Source: Streptomyces griseus subsp. griseus
GTDB taxonomy: Bacteria > Actinomycetota > Actinomycetes > Streptomycetales > Streptomycetaceae
NCBI RefSeq assembly: GCF_000720255.1
Contig: NZ_JOJE01000024.1
Span: forward strand, 49,488-113,487
DNA: 64,000 bases
Reading direction: 5' to 3'
Each line of letters opens with the position of its first letter. Positions within the stretch are counted from its first letter, which is position 1. Under the pieces are notes generated by a model. It was not told the origin of the DNA. It ran no database searches and saw only the letters and a list, made by a program, of their open reading frames with translations. A program made the translations under genes and the position numbers. Shown here piece after piece: positions 34,952 to 43,658 of the stretch.

Positions 34952-36262
34952 ATGAACAGCACCACCATACGCACCCGCAGACTTTTGACAATCACCACCG
35001 CGGCGCTCCTCGTGGCCGGCCTCGGCGCGTGCAGCAGCACCGAGAGCACCTCCGACAACGCGGAGAAGAGCCAGACCGGGCCGGTGAACATGGAGTTCTG
35101 GGGCTGGGCCGGCTACGAGAAGATCGTCGACCAGTGGAACGCCTCCCACCCGGACACCAAGGTCACCTTCAAGAAGATCCCGTCGGGCGCCAAGGGCGGC
35201 TACACCCAGATCAGCAACGCGATCACCGCGGGCAAGGGCCCGTGCCTGGCGCAGATCGAGTACCAGACCATCCCGTCGATGCTCGTGAAGAACACGGTCA
35301 TGGACATCACGAAGTACGCGAGCGCCGGCATGGACAAGTACGTCCCGTCGGCCGTCTCCGCCTCCAGCGTCGGCGGCAAGATCTACGGCGTCCCGGTGGA
35401 CGTCGGCCCGATGGTCCTCTTCTACCGCAAGGACCTGTTCGCCAAGTACGGCATCACCAAGCCGCCGGCCACCTGGGCCGAGTACAAGGCCGACGCCGAG
35501 AAGGTCGTCGCCGCCGATCCGAGCGTGAAGTTCGGCACCGTGCTCGGCGACGGCAACGGTATGGCGGCCTTCACCCTGCAGACCGGCCAGTCCTGGTACT
35601 CGACCAAGGGAGACAGCTGGACCGTCAGCATCGACAACCCCGGCACCCGGAAGGTCGCCGACTACTGGCAGGGCTTGAAGGACAAGGGTCTGGTGGCGAA
35701 GACCGGCAACGCCTGGGACCCGCAGTTCAACAAGGCGTCCGAAGCCGGCAAGGTGCTGACGTTCGTCAACGCGGCCTGGGCCGCCGGCGGTATCAAGTCG
35801 GACCTGAAGGGCGAGGCCGGCAAGTGGAGGGTCGCCCCGATGCCGACCTGGGAGGCCGGCGACGGCAAGAGCTCCAGCAGCGGCGGCTCGGCCACCTCGG
35901 TGATGACCGGGTGCAAGACGCCCCGCGAAGCCGTGCAGTTCGCCGATTTCCTGTCCAGCGACCCGCAGGCCGTGAAGACGGGCATCGAGGGCGGGCTGTA
36001 CCCGGCATCGAAGGCCGGACAGGACGACCCGTCGCTCACGGGGGGTGACCCGTTCTTCGGCGGCCAGAAGGTCGGCGACGTGTACAAGGCATCCGCCGCG
36101 CAGGTGCCCAGCACCTGGACCAACGGCCCGACCTTCCAGCAGGTCGAGTCGGACTTCACAGGTGCCATCGGTCAGGGCACCCTTCCGGACGCGGTCACCA
36201 AGGTCCAGGCCTCGACGGTCGCCGCGATCAAGAAGCTCGGACTGTCGGTGACCAACGGCTGA
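34952..36262 (+). CDS. Sugar ABC transporter substrate-binding lipoprotein (CUT1)
   Basis: A 436-residue extracytoplasmic receptor. The signal peptide ends in the lipobox LGAC (Cys 27), so it is a membrane-anchored lipoprotein. The mature part is a family-1 solute-binding protein: VNMEFWGWAGYEKIVDQWNASHPD, YGVPVDVGPMVLFYRKDLF and FADFLSSDPQAVKTG. It is followed by two permeases of the same class but no ATPase, as is usual in Streptomyces, where MsiK energises many CUT1 importers. The likely cargo is a galacto- or arabino-oligosaccharide, from the flanking GH2 and GH51 genes. A hairpin after the stop may protect this part of the message. Confidence 0.92.
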   Translation: MNSTTIRTRRLLTITTAALLVAGLGACSSTESTSDNAEKSQTGPVNMEFWGWAGYEKIVDQWNASHPDTKVTFKKIPSGAKGGYTQISNAITAGKGPCLAQIEYQTIPSMLVKNTVMDITKYASAGMDKYVPSAVSASSVGGKIYGVPVDVGPMVLFYRKDLFAKYGITKPPATWAEYKADAEKVVAADPSVKFGTVLGDGNGMAAFTLQTGQSWYSTKGDSWTVSIDNPGTRKVADYWQGLKDKGLVAKTGNAWDPQFNKASEAGKVLTFVNAAWAAGGIKSDLKGEAGKWRVAPMPTWEAGDGKSSSSGGSATSVMTGCKTPREAVQFADFLSSDPQAVKTGIEGGLYPASKAGQDDPSLTGGDPFFGGQKVGDVYKASAAQVPSTWTNGPTFQQVESDFTGAIGQGTLPDAVTKVQASTVAAIKKLGLSVTNG

Positions 36263-36293
36263 GGCAGCGGGACTCCAGCCGCCCCGAAGGGTT

Positions 36294-36323
36294 CCCGCGG
36301 CCGCCCGTATCCGGCGCCGCGGG
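36294..36323 (+). terminator. Intercistronic hairpin after the binding protein
   Basis: CCCGCGGC (36294-36301) pairs with GCCGCGGG (36316-36323) in the 100-base gap between receptor and permease genes. Such hairpins commonly raise the binding-protein to permease ratio by attenuation or mRNA protection. Confidence 0.4.
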
Positions 36324-36362
36324 GGCCCGCTCCCTGACGACGAACCGCCCAGCGAGGTTTCC

Positions 36363-37343
36363 ATGAGCAGTTCCAGCAGCACCCGGGCCGCGTCACCGCC
36401 GCGGCCGGTGCCCGCGGTCACCCCCCGCGTCTCCCCGTCCGGCCGGCCCCGGCGCACCGGCCGCCGTACCGCGTTGACCGCGTCGGGTTTCCTGGCGCCG
36501 TTCGCGGTGCTCTTCCTGACCATGATGGTCGTGCCGATCGGCTACGCGATCTACCAGAGCTTCTTCACCGTCCGCCGCGCCGGGCTGTTCGGTGGTGCGC
36601 GGTCCACAGAGTTCGCGGGACTGTCCAACTACGGAGCCGCCTTCAGCGACCACGACTTCACCGCGTCGATCGTCCGGGTCGTGCTGCTGGGCTGCGTCCA
36701 GGTCCCGGTCATGCTCGGCCTGGCCCTCCTGCTCGCGCTCCTGCTGGACTCCCGCTCGGCCCGCCTGCGCAAGACCTACCGGCTCACGTTCTTCCTGCCC
36801 TACGCGCTGCCGGGTGCGATCGCCGCGGTGATGTGGTCCTTCCTCCTGGCGAAAGACCTCTCGCCGTTCACCGGACCGCTGTCCCACATCGGGATCGACG
36901 TCGACTTCCTGTCGCCGTCGTGGGTCCCGTTCTCGATCGGGAACATGATCACGTGGGGCTGGACCGGCTACAACATGCTGATCATCTACTCCGCGCTGCA
37001 GACGATCCCCGCCGAGGTGACGGAGGCCGCCGCGCTCGACGGCTGCACCGGATGGCGCCTGGCATGGGCGGTGAAGATCCCGCTGGTGCGTCCCGCGCTG
37101 GTGCTGACCACGGTCTTCTCCATCATCGGGACGGCGCAGATGTACACCGAGCCGGCGGTGCTGGTCGGCGCGCGCGTCCCGGGCGTCTCGCCGAAGTTCA
37201 CCCCGATCATGAACACGACCCTGAGCATGGACCTGGGCGACCAGAACCTGGCCGCCGCCGAGTCCGTCGTGCTCGCGCTGATCACCCTCGTGCTCTCGTT
37301 CGGATTCCTCAAGTACAACCAGCGCAAGGGAGCGATGGCATGA
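36363..37343 (+). CDS. Sugar ABC transporter permease (MalF-type)
   Basis: A 326-residue inner membrane protein with six or so hydrophobic segments (ALTASGFLAPFAVLFLTMMV, VLLGCVQVPVMLGLALLLALLL, FFLPYALPGAIAAVMWSFLL). The cytoplasmic EAA loop that contacts the ATPase reads EVTEAAALDGCTGWRLAWAVKIPLVRP. ATG 36363 starts MSSSSSTRAASPPR, a flexible Arg-rich tail. The stop overlaps the next permease start (ATGA), so the pair is coupled. Confidence 0.93.
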   Translation: MSSSSSTRAASPPRPVPAVTPRVSPSGRPRRTGRRTALTASGFLAPFAVLFLTMMVVPIGYAIYQSFFTVRRAGLFGGARSTEFAGLSNYGAAFSDHDFTASIVRVVLLGCVQVPVMLGLALLLALLLDSRSARLRKTYRLTFFLPYALPGAIAAVMWSFLLAKDLSPFTGPLSHIGIDVDFLSPSWVPFSIGNMITWGWTGYNMLIIYSALQTIPAEVTEAAALDGCTGWRLAWAVKIPLVRPALVLTTVFSIIGTAQMYTEPAVLVGARVPGVSPKFTPIMNTTLSMDLGDQNLAAAESVVLALITLVLSFGFLKYNQRKGAMA

Positions 37344-38218
37344 GCGTGATTCGGGCCAGCCGGCCGACCCGACCGGCCCTCCGCGGCACCGACATCGCGA
37401 GCAAGGTCGCCGTCAACGGGGTGCTGGGCCTGATGGCCCTGTACACGCTGATCCCGCTGTGGTGGCTGTTCGTCTCCGCGACCAAAGCCTCGGGTTACCT
37501 CTACACCGGTACGCCGTTGTGGTTCTCCCACTTCGACCTGGTCGCCAACATCAGAAACGCGTTCAGCTTCGAGGGCGGCATATTCGCCACCTGGCTCGCC
37601 AACAGCGCGCTGTACAGCCTCGTCGGCGCCACCGTCAGCACCCTGCTGTCCGCGATGGCCGGCTACGCGCTGTCCAAGTTCAGCTTCCGCGGCCGGGAAA
37701 GCGTGTTCAACGTCATCCTCGCCTCGGTTCTCATCCCGGCGCCGATGTTCGCCCTGCCGTTGTTCCTGCTCATGGCCAAGCTCGACATCACCAACTCCTA
37801 CTGGTCGGTGCTGCTGCCCAGCTGTGTCAGCCCGTTCGGCGTCTACCTGTGCCGGATCTTCGCCGCGGCGTCCGTCCCGGACGAACTGCTGGAGGCCGCA
37901 CGGCTCGACGGAGCAGGCGAACAGCGCACCTTCTTCGGGATCGCCCTGCCGCTGATGGCCCCGGCAATGGTGACCGTCTTCCTGTTCCAGTTCGTCGGCA
38001 TCTGGAACAACTACCTGCTGCCCTCGCTCATGCTCAACACCCCCTCACTACAGCCCGTCACGGTGGGCCTGGTGCAGTGGCGCTCGGAGTTCGCCAACGG
38101 CGTGCCGTTGCTGCTGCCGATCACCGGTGCGTTCCTGTCGCTGATCCCCCTGCTCGTCGCCTTCATCGGCCTCCAGCGGTTCTGGCGCAAGGGCCTGACC
38201 GCAGGCGCCGTCAAGTAG
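37340..38218 (+). CDS. Sugar ABC transporter permease (MalG-type)
   Basis: A 292-residue partner permease. Hydrophobic segments include VLGLMALYTLIPLWWLFVSA and LANSALYSLVGATVSTLLSAM; the EAA loop reads PDELLEAARLDGAGEQRTFFGIALPLM. It ends in the usual RFWRKGLTAGAVK. Start ATG 37340 overlaps the upstream stop by four bases. No ATP-binding gene is present nearby, so a shared ATPase such as MsiK is presumed. Confidence 0.93.
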   Translation: MSVIRASRPTRPALRGTDIASKVAVNGVLGLMALYTLIPLWWLFVSATKASGYLYTGTPLWFSHFDLVANIRNAFSFEGGIFATWLANSALYSLVGATVSTLLSAMAGYALSKFSFRGRESVFNVILASVLIPAPMFALPLFLLMAKLDITNSYWSVLLPSCVSPFGVYLCRIFAAASVPDELLEAARLDGAGEQRTFFGIALPLMAPAMVTVFLFQFVGIWNNYLLPSLMLNTPSLQPVTVGLVQWRSEFANGVPLLLPITGAFLSLIPLLVAFIGLQRFWRKGLTAGAVK

Positions 38219-38264
38219 CGCGTCCGCTGCCCCACCCCATCCTGAACTGCAAAGGACCACTGCA

Positions 38265-39764
38265 TTGCCCCGCGCCCACATCGAACTCGACAGGCGGGCC
38301 GTCATCGCACCCGTCCGGCGCCGCACCTTCGGCTCGTTCGTCGAACACCTCGGCCGCTGCGTGTACACCGGGCTCTACGAGCCGGAACACCCGAGCGCGA
38401 ACGACGAAGGGTTCCGTATGGACGTCGTCGCGCTCGTCAGGGAGCTCGGAAGCACGACCATCCGCTACCCGGGCGGCAACTTCGTCTCCGGGTTCCGCTG
38501 GGAGGACTCGGTCGGCCCGCGTGACAAGCGTCCGGTGCGCCGCGACCTGGCCTGGCACTCGCTGGAGTCGAACCAGGTCGGCCTGGACGAGTTCGCCCGC
38601 TGGCTCAAGCTCACCGACTCCGAACTGATGCTCGCGGTGAACCTCGGCACGCGGGGCATCCAGCCCGCCCTGGACCTGCTCGAGTACGCCAACCACCCGT
38701 CCGGAACGGCGCTGTCGGATCTGCGTATCGCCAACGGCACGCCGGAGCCGCACGACGTGCGCATGTGGTGCCTCGGCAACGAGATGGACGGACCCTGGCA
38801 GACCGGCTTCATGACGGCCGACGACTACGGCAAGCTCGCCGCCCGTACCGCCGGCGCGATGAAGATGGCCGACAAGGACCTGGAACTGGTGGTCTGCGGC
38901 TCCTCCAACTCCGGGATGCCGACCTTCGGCGACTGGGAGCGCACGGTGCTCGAGCACGCCTACGACCACGTCGACTACGTCTCCTGCCACGCCTACTACC
39001 AGGAGCACGACGGCGACCTCGGCTCCTTCCTCGCCTCGGCGACCGACATGGACTACTTCATCGACACCGTCGTCGCGACCGCCGACCACGTGGGCTACAA
39101 GAAACGCTCCAACAAGAAGATCAACATCTCGTTCGACGAGTGGAACGTCTGGTACCAGAAGGAGCACGAGGAGTCCGACGAGGTCAACGACGAGTGGCGG
39201 CACGCCCCCCGGCAGCTGGAGGACGTCTACTCGGTGGCGGACGCCGTCGTCGTCGGCAACCTGCTGATGACCCTCCTCAAGCACAGCGACCGCGTCACCT
39301 CGGCATCGCTCGCGCAACTGGTCAACGTGATCGCGCCGATCATGACCGAGCCCGGCGGCCCGGCCTGGAGGCAGACGACCTTCTACCCGTTCTCGATCAC
39401 GAGCCGGCTCGCTTCCGGCGAGGTGATCCGGCCCGTGATCGCGGCGCCGACGTACGAGACGGCGCGCCACGGCGAGGCATCCGTCATCGACGCCGTCGCG
39501 ACCGTCGACGAGGACCGGGCCGCGGTCTTCCTCGTCAACCGCGACCTGGAGGAGACCGCGCAGGTCACGATCGACGTGCGTGGCCTCGGCTCGTCGCGCG
39601 TCGTCGAGGCGGTCACGCTCGCCGACTCCGACGTGTACGCGAAGAACACGCTTGCCGAGCAGCACCGCGTGACCCCGTCCGCGAACATGAGCGCCACACT
39701 CGCCGACGGTGTGCTCACCGTCGAACTGCCACCGGTGTCGTGGACCGCCATCGCGCTTGGCTGA
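38265..39764 (+). CDS. abfA: Alpha-L-arabinofuranosidase, GH51 family
   Basis: A 499-residue cytoplasmic enzyme removing terminal alpha-L-arabinofuranosyl groups. Family landmarks: FGSFVEHLGRCVYTGLYEP, RYPGGNFVSGFRWEDSVGP, the acid/base Glu in WCLGNEMDGPWQ (about 173) and the nucleophile Glu in ISFDEWNVWY (about 292). A C-terminal beta-sandwich completes it. Start is TTG 38265, supported by AAGGA eight bases before and the family start PRAHIELDRRAVIAPVRRRTFG. It ends the operon that begins with the LacI gene. With beta-galactosidase and the transporter it fits use of type I or II arabinogalactan, or arabinan side chains of pectin. Confidence 0.94.
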   Translation: MPRAHIELDRRAVIAPVRRRTFGSFVEHLGRCVYTGLYEPEHPSANDEGFRMDVVALVRELGSTTIRYPGGNFVSGFRWEDSVGPRDKRPVRRDLAWHSLESNQVGLDEFARWLKLTDSELMLAVNLGTRGIQPALDLLEYANHPSGTALSDLRIANGTPEPHDVRMWCLGNEMDGPWQTGFMTADDYGKLAARTAGAMKMADKDLELVVCGSSNSGMPTFGDWERTVLEHAYDHVDYVSCHAYYQEHDGDLGSFLASATDMDYFIDTVVATADHVGYKKRSNKKINISFDEWNVWYQKEHEESDEVNDEWRHAPRQLEDVYSVADAVVVGNLLMTLLKHSDRVTSASLAQLVNVIAPIMTEPGGPAWRQTTFYPFSITSRLASGEVIRPVIAAPTYETARHGEASVIDAVATVDEDRAAVFLVNRDLEETAQVTIDVRGLGSSRVVEAVTLADSDVYAKNTLAEQHRVTPSANMSATLADGVLTVELPPVSWTAIALG

Positions 39765-39879
39765 GTACCGCCACCGCCTGACGGCGGGCGTGGAAAAGGG
39801 CTCTGATCGACACTTCGGGATCGCCGAGTGCGACGGCTCACGGCGTCGAGATCCCTGCGCAGCCTCGGACCTGGTGCCG

Positions 39880-40000
39880 GACCGTGAGGCGTCCTCGGCC
39901 GCCGCTACCGGTTGTCCGCTCTGGTCGCCGCAGCCGCGGCGTGTGTCCTGGCCGGTGCCCGCTCGCTCACCGCGATCACGGAGCGTCTTCCAACCCGGCT
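39880..40000 (+). pseudogene. Fragment of an ISAs1-type transposase (N-terminal region)
   Basis: About 36 residues, GRRYRLSALVAAAAACVLAG followed by ARSLTAITE, match the N-terminal associated domain of ISAs1-family DDE transposases. No upstream start and no DDE domain remain, and the frame passes into unrelated sequence. It is an IS relic directly downstream of the arabinofuranosidase. Confidence 0.6.
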
Positions 40001-40038
40001 GATGGCTGGCTGGGTTGGGGGACGAGGTTCGGGAAGAG

Positions 40039-40097
40039 ATGAAGCTCCTGGTAGACGGGTTGTCGACCAAGATCAACCTGTCCGCCCGGAGCTTCAT
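40039..40097 (+). repeat. Long two-part inverted repeat before an IS5-like transposase
   Basis: ATGAAGCTCCTGG (40039-40051) and CCCGGAGCTTCAT (40085-40097) pair with one mismatch; inside them GACGGGTTG (40054-40062) and CAACCTGTC (40074-40082) pair with one G-U. The hairpin ends at the base before the transposase GTG. It may shield the start from read-through transcripts, as in other IS elements, or be part of an IS end. Confidence 0.6.
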
Positions 40098-40499
40098 GTG
40101 CTTGTCTACCCATCGGAGATCGATCTGTCCGGCGCAACTCGGCGGTACCTGTCCGGTCTGCCGGCCGCCCAGCGCCGGGAGCGCGGGACGCGGTGGCGGC
40201 GGCTTCCGCCTGCGCGGCAGGCCCTGCTGGTCCTGGCCCAAGTGCGGTGCGGTCACACCCATGCCCAGCTCGCGGCCGGGTTCGGCGTCGGGACGGCCAC
40301 CGTTTACTGGTACATCGGCGAGGCAGTCGAGGTCCTTGTGGCCCTCGCTCCCGACCTCGCGGCCGCCGCCCGCGGCGCGGAGCGAAAGGCGTTCGTCATC
40401 CTCGGCGGGACGCTGCGGCCGATCGACCGGATCGCCGACGACCGGCCGTACTACTCGGGCTGTGAGGATGATGGCCGTGTCGTTCCGGCCGTGGCCTGA
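40098..40499 (+). pseudogene. IS5-family transposase, 3'-truncated
   Basis: From GTG 40098 the text VLVYPSEIDLSGATRRYLSG, ERGTRWRRLPPARQALLVLA, RCGHTHAQLAAGFGVGTATVYWYI and LGGTLRPIDRIADDRPYYSG is the helix-turn-helix and the first DDE segment of an IS5-type transposase (DDE_4 superfamily). The first catalytic Asp is expected in a DGTL motif, and here it reads GGTL, so even that residue is lost. The remaining two thirds are missing; after YYSG the frame runs into unrelated codons and stops at 40499. It is a dead remnant of the usual 260-280-residue protein. Confidence 0.75.
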
Positions 40500-40901
40500 C
40501 TCCTGGTCTGGCCGGCTGCTTGTGCCTTGTGTGCGATCTGTCGGCGCGGCCGGAGCAACGTGTACCGGCACCGGGCCGGCGGAGTATGTCCCGACAGGGG
40601 CCTTGGCCTACCAGCGTCCGACTACCTCGACCTCGGCCTGGCCGCCCCATGGTCGTCACTGCGGTCTCGGTCAGATCGAAGCCCGTGCGGGCAAGACATA
40701 CCGAGCCCGAGTGGTCGCCGCGTCCGCGCAGCTCCACGATCTCGACCTTGGAATCCAGCGTTGGGATACCCGCCCGGAAACGAATTCCTGCGGCAGGGAA
40801 GGATCGCCGACAGGGCCGGGATGAACCACCCCAGCCCTCCTCGGCCGCTTGTACTTCGGCGCTGAACTCCACCACATCAGCAACGTGATGGAGTTCAGAT
40901 G
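40500..40901. other. About 400 bases of decayed sequence left of the att core
   Basis: No convincing gene. Short pieces on both strands look like old coding sequence but I could not assign a family. Near the right edge, CTGAACTCCA (40862-40871) and TGGAGTTCAG (40889-40898) form an inverted repeat, and 40864-40878 (GAACTCCACCACATC) copies 15 bases of the ychF 3' end, next to the full att core. Confidence 0.5.
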
Positions 40902-40922
40902 TTGAAGCGGAACTCCACCACA
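40902..40922 (+). other. att core, left copy
   Basis: Identical over 21 bases to the ychF end at 43986-44006; flanking bases differ on both sides. Arm-like repeats begin 29 bases to its right. Confidence 0.75.
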
Positions 40923-40950
40923 AGGCTCTGACCTGCAGGTATGTGGGTGC

Positions 40951-40971
40951 GTCCCAGCACCATCCCAGCAC
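40951..40971 (+). repeat. Arm-type repeats TCCCAGCAC, left end
   Basis: Two copies (GTCCCAGCAC 40951-40960, ATCCCAGCAC 40962-40971). Bases 40952-40975 are identical to 43871-43894 at the other end of the element. Confidence 0.7.
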
Positions 40972-41056
40972 GGGAGCCGCGACAAGTCACAAGAAGATCC
41001 GGAGCGCCAAGACTAAGCGTCAGCGATGCGGGCTGCACAGCACCCGAGCGGTGTAA

Positions 41057-41070
41057 TAGTTCCTGTACTA
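41057..41070 (+). promoter_or_regulatory. Candidate operator of the toxin-antitoxin pair
   Basis: TAGT-TCCTGT-ACTA, a short dyad 11 bases before the antitoxin ATG, lies in the least G+C-rich part of the promoter region (GTAATAGTTCCTGTACTAGACTG is split around it). Antitoxin binding here would give the usual autoregulation. Confidence 0.4.
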
Positions 41071-41080
41071 GACTGACTGC

Positions 41081-41356
41081 ATGAAGTCATCCCGCCCCGG
41101 CGGCACGGAGAACATCTCCGTCTCGATGCCATCGGAACTCCTCGGCGCTTTGCGGACGCGCACCGGCAAGCGCGGCGTGTCCGCGTACGTGACGGCGGCG
41201 GTCCGGCATCAGCTGGCGATGGACGGCCTCGCCGAGATCGTCGCCGCCTACGAAGCCGAGCACGAACCATTGAGCGAGGCCGAAGTCCAGGCCGCGCAGC
41301 ACGAGTTGTTCGGTGACGCACCGGCGCCGTACGCATCCGGCGACAGCGCCGCATGA
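41081..41356 (+). CDS. vapB: Ribbon-helix-helix antitoxin (VapB-like)
   Basis: A 91-residue protein with an N-terminal MetJ/CopG-type motif: ENISVSMPSELLGALRTRTG (the DNA-contacting strand) followed by VSAYVTAAVRHQLAMDGL (two helices). The C-terminal part LAEIVAAYEAEHEPLSEAEV is acidic and would wrap around the toxin. ATG 41081 follows a short promoter with TAGT/ACTA dyad. Its stop overlaps the PIN toxin start (ATGA), the standard tight order of type II systems. It likely neutralises the toxin and represses the operon. Lies within the att-flanked element. Confidence 0.88.
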   Translation: MKSSRPGGTENISVSMPSELLGALRTRTGKRGVSAYVTAAVRHQLAMDGLAEIVAAYEAEHEPLSEAEVQAAQHELFGDAPAPYASGDSAA

Positions 41357-41760
41357 AGGCACCCGCAGCCAGGTCTCTGGTTATGGACTCCCAGGCTCTG
41401 TCGCTGCTCCTGCGCAACGACCGCCAGATGGTCACCCGGATCGAGGCCGCTCGACGCGTAGGCGTGCCTGTCCTCGTGTCACCCCTCACCGTGGTGGAGG
41501 CCGTCTACGGCAAGACGGACACCGCCCGGCTCCACTGGGTGCTCTCCCGGCTTCAGGTCGAAGGCGTCACACAGGCGGACAGCCTCACCGCGGTGCAGCT
41601 GCTGAGCGACGCTGGTGGCCTGCACGGCCACAAGTACGCCATCGACGCTCTCGTCGCCGCGATGGCGCTCCGTTCCCCGACGCCCGTCCTCGTGCTGACC
41701 TCGGACCGCGACGACTGGTCGAAACTGTGCGGCGACCGCGTACAAATCAAGGACATCTGA
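41353..41760 (+). CDS. vapC: PIN-domain toxin (VapC-like)
   Basis: A 135-residue predicted Mg-dependent endoribonuclease. The four acidic residues of PIN domains are in place: Asp12 in LVMDSQAL, Glu49 in TVVEAVYG, Asp98 in YAIDALVAAMA and Asp118 or Asp120 in LTSDRDDWSKL. VapC toxins of this type cleave tRNA or rRNA when the antitoxin is lost; the target here is unknown. Start overlaps the antitoxin stop by four bases. The pair is the only intact gene pair in the decayed element and may explain why the element persists. Confidence 0.88.
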   Translation: MKAPAARSLVMDSQALSLLLRNDRQMVTRIEAARRVGVPVLVSPLTVVEAVYGKTDTARLHWVLSRLQVEGVTQADSLTAVQLLSDAGGLHGHKYAIDALVAAMALRSPTPVLVLTSDRDDWSKLCGDRVQIKDI

Positions 41761-41939
41761 GCTTGGCGCCCATCCCGCACGTGGTGATCACCTGCGGGTC
41801 AGTCCCAGCTCCCCCGCCCGCACCCTGACCTGGAGGCGTGAACCCGCGTCGAGGCCAACGCACGACGTCCTCCGATGGACGGCACGGCGGCGCGGGCCGG
41901 ACAGGTCGGCCCACGCCGCGGGTGGACGGTCAGAAGCCG

Positions 41940-42259
41940 GAGGTGGACCAGTACACAGCCGAGCTCGCCGGTCAGCGTGACGAGGCCGGGCGCCAGCGAG
42001 CGTGGCGGGGTCTCGCCCGCCTCGATGAGCCAGACGGTGAACCGCCTGACCTCGGCCGGTTACGCCGTGCGCTCCCGCGACCCAGACGATCGCCGCAAGG
42101 TGCTCTTCAGCGCCACCGAGGAGGGGCGACCGGCTCGGCTACACCACGCAGGCGCAGCGCAGCGCCTGGCTCGACGAGCAATTGGATGCCCTCGACGCTG
42201 AAGACCGTGCAGTGATCGCCCGGGCCGCAGCGCTGTTCGCTGCCATCGCCGACTCCTGA
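41940..42259 (+). pseudogene. MarR-family regulator, frameshifted and 5'-truncated
   Basis: In one frame GVSPASMSQTVNRLTSAGY and VRSRDPDDRRKVLFSATEEG give the recognition helix and wing of a MarR regulator. The continuing C-terminal helix (AQRSAWLDEQLDALDAEDR, then VIARAAALFAAIADS) is found only after a frame change, ending at TGA 42257-42259. The N-terminal dimerisation region is unrecognisable. It is clearly a broken gene. Confidence 0.7.
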
Positions 42260-42321
42260 GCGCCAGTCCCAGCAGCGCCGATCCACAGGTCTTGACAATT
42301 GCTCGCTCAAAAGGAGCTGGC

Positions 42322-42875
42322 ATGAAGGGCGGTGAGCGTACCGGCCTCGGTCGGCAACAGTCCATGCCGGAGATGAGAACACGACCGTCGAGCAGATCGC
42401 TGCCGAGGCGGGCCTGTCGCGCACCACGTTCTTCCGGTACTTCGGCACCAAGGAGGAACTCGTCCTGGGCAGGATGGCCGAGTTCGGCCACGAGGTCGCC
42501 GCCGCGCTCGCCACCCGGCCCGAGAGCGAGCGGCCCTGGGAAGCGCTGCGCCGCGCCTTCGACGTGGTCACTCAGCCGCAGGCCGACGCGCCCGAGCTGT
42601 CCCAGAACCTGATGCAACTGTTCAGCGACGCCTGCGCCCTGATGACCCGTCAGTGGGACAAGGAGCAGGGCTGGCAGAGCACGCTGGTGCCGGAGATCTC
42701 CCGCCGGCTCGGCGGTGACACCGACCCCCTCAACGACCTCCGCGCCCGGGTCCTCGTGGCGTCGGCGATCTCCTGCCTGGACGCCTCCTACGACGCCTGG
42801 ACGGCCGGTGACAGGAAGGCCCCGCTGTCCGTCCTCCTCGACCAGGCAATGGGCACACTGAGCGAAGAGAACTGA
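42322..42875 (+). pseudogene. TetR-family regulator with disrupted N-terminus
   Basis: ATG 42322 gives MKGGERTGLGRQQS, a typical TetR opening, but the frame then fails. The rest, ENTTVEQIAAEAGLSRTTFF, RYFGTKEELVLGRMAEFGHE and a full ligand domain ending GTLSEEN, is in another frame up to 42875. The first helix between the two parts (about 20 residues) is missing, so a small deletion with frameshift is the simplest reading. A start at ATG 42474 would yield only the ligand domain. Confidence 0.7.
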
Positions 42876-42929
42876 CGGGACGCTGAAGAGGCGATGGACG
42901 TCGGCGCGGGTCGCCGGCGGCAGTCCGGC

Positions 42930-43241
42930 CGGTGGATCACCCGTCAGGGCCACCGGCCACACCGCCGTACAGCCACAGCCCTTCCTGAGCGGCGTGGGCC
43001 CGCTCATGCCCGCCGCCCGCAACTGGCTGTACTCCCTCAACGGCGAAGCGGCCGTGCCCGGGATCTACGCCGGGACCCTGTCCATCACAGCCGTCATCGC
43101 CCGGCGAGACAGCCGCCACGATGATGCCAGACACCGTCGGGGCCGCTCCTCGACCCCGACGACCTCGCCGAGCAGTACTGGGACCTGTACACCAACCGCG
43201 ACCGCGTCGAGCAGATCCATCCCGCGCTCCAGGCCGGCTGA
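42930..43241 (+). pseudogene. C-terminal remnant of a short-chain dehydrogenase
   Basis: LMPAARNWLYSLNGEAAVPG and IYAGTLSITAVIARR match the C-terminal half of an SDR oxidoreductase. The end, DPDDLAEQYWDLYTNRDRVE and QIHPALQAG followed by TGA 43239-43241, is in a different frame. The cofactor-binding half is gone. It adjoins the broken TetR gene, with which it may once have formed a regulated pair. Confidence 0.6.
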
Positions 43242-43256
43242 CACAGCCCGGAACCC

Positions 43257-43658
43257 GTGAGGGGCCCTCCCGAGGTACACCCCGGGAGGCCGGCAAGCGG
43301 GCTGAGAGCCCCTCAACACGCACGACTTGACAGGGAACGCACCTGGTCCGACGACACCACCCACGCCGTCCACGAATCCCTCGTCCTGCACGTCGAGTTC
43401 ATCCACGAAGCCGAACCCGACGACACCCAGTGGAAGATCGCCGCGTACGAAAGCCCGGTCGGCGAGCGCCTGTGGCACGCCACCGCGAGCACCACCGTCC
43501 GCGTGGAGATCATGCGGGTACTCCTCGACAGCCTCGCCTCCGCGGACTCGGTGGAAATCGCCGCAGGCAGCCAGATCTCGGAAGCAACCATCCGCGAGGC
43601 CACCCGCCCGCTGGCCGACGCCGGATGGAACCACACCACCTTCCCCCTCCTCGGCTAG
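43257..43658 (+). CDS. Small conserved protein of mobile-element type, start uncertain
   Basis: An open frame of up to 133 residues. The part from about residue 27, WSDDTTHAVHESLVLHVEFI through AAYESPVGERLWHATASTTV, VEIMRVLLDSLASADSVEIA and ending NHTTFPLLG, has a regular strand/helix pattern and resembles short proteins I recall from actinobacterial integrative elements. The first 26 residues look non-coding and no good ribosome site precedes GTG 43257, so the gene may be 5'-damaged. Function unknown. Confidence 0.45.
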   Translation: MRGPPEVHPGRPASGLRAPQHARLDRERTWSDDTTHAVHESLVLHVEFIHEAEPDDTQWKIAAYESPVGERLWHATASTTVRVEIMRVLLDSLASADSVEIAAGSQISEATIREATRPLADAGWNHTTFPLLG

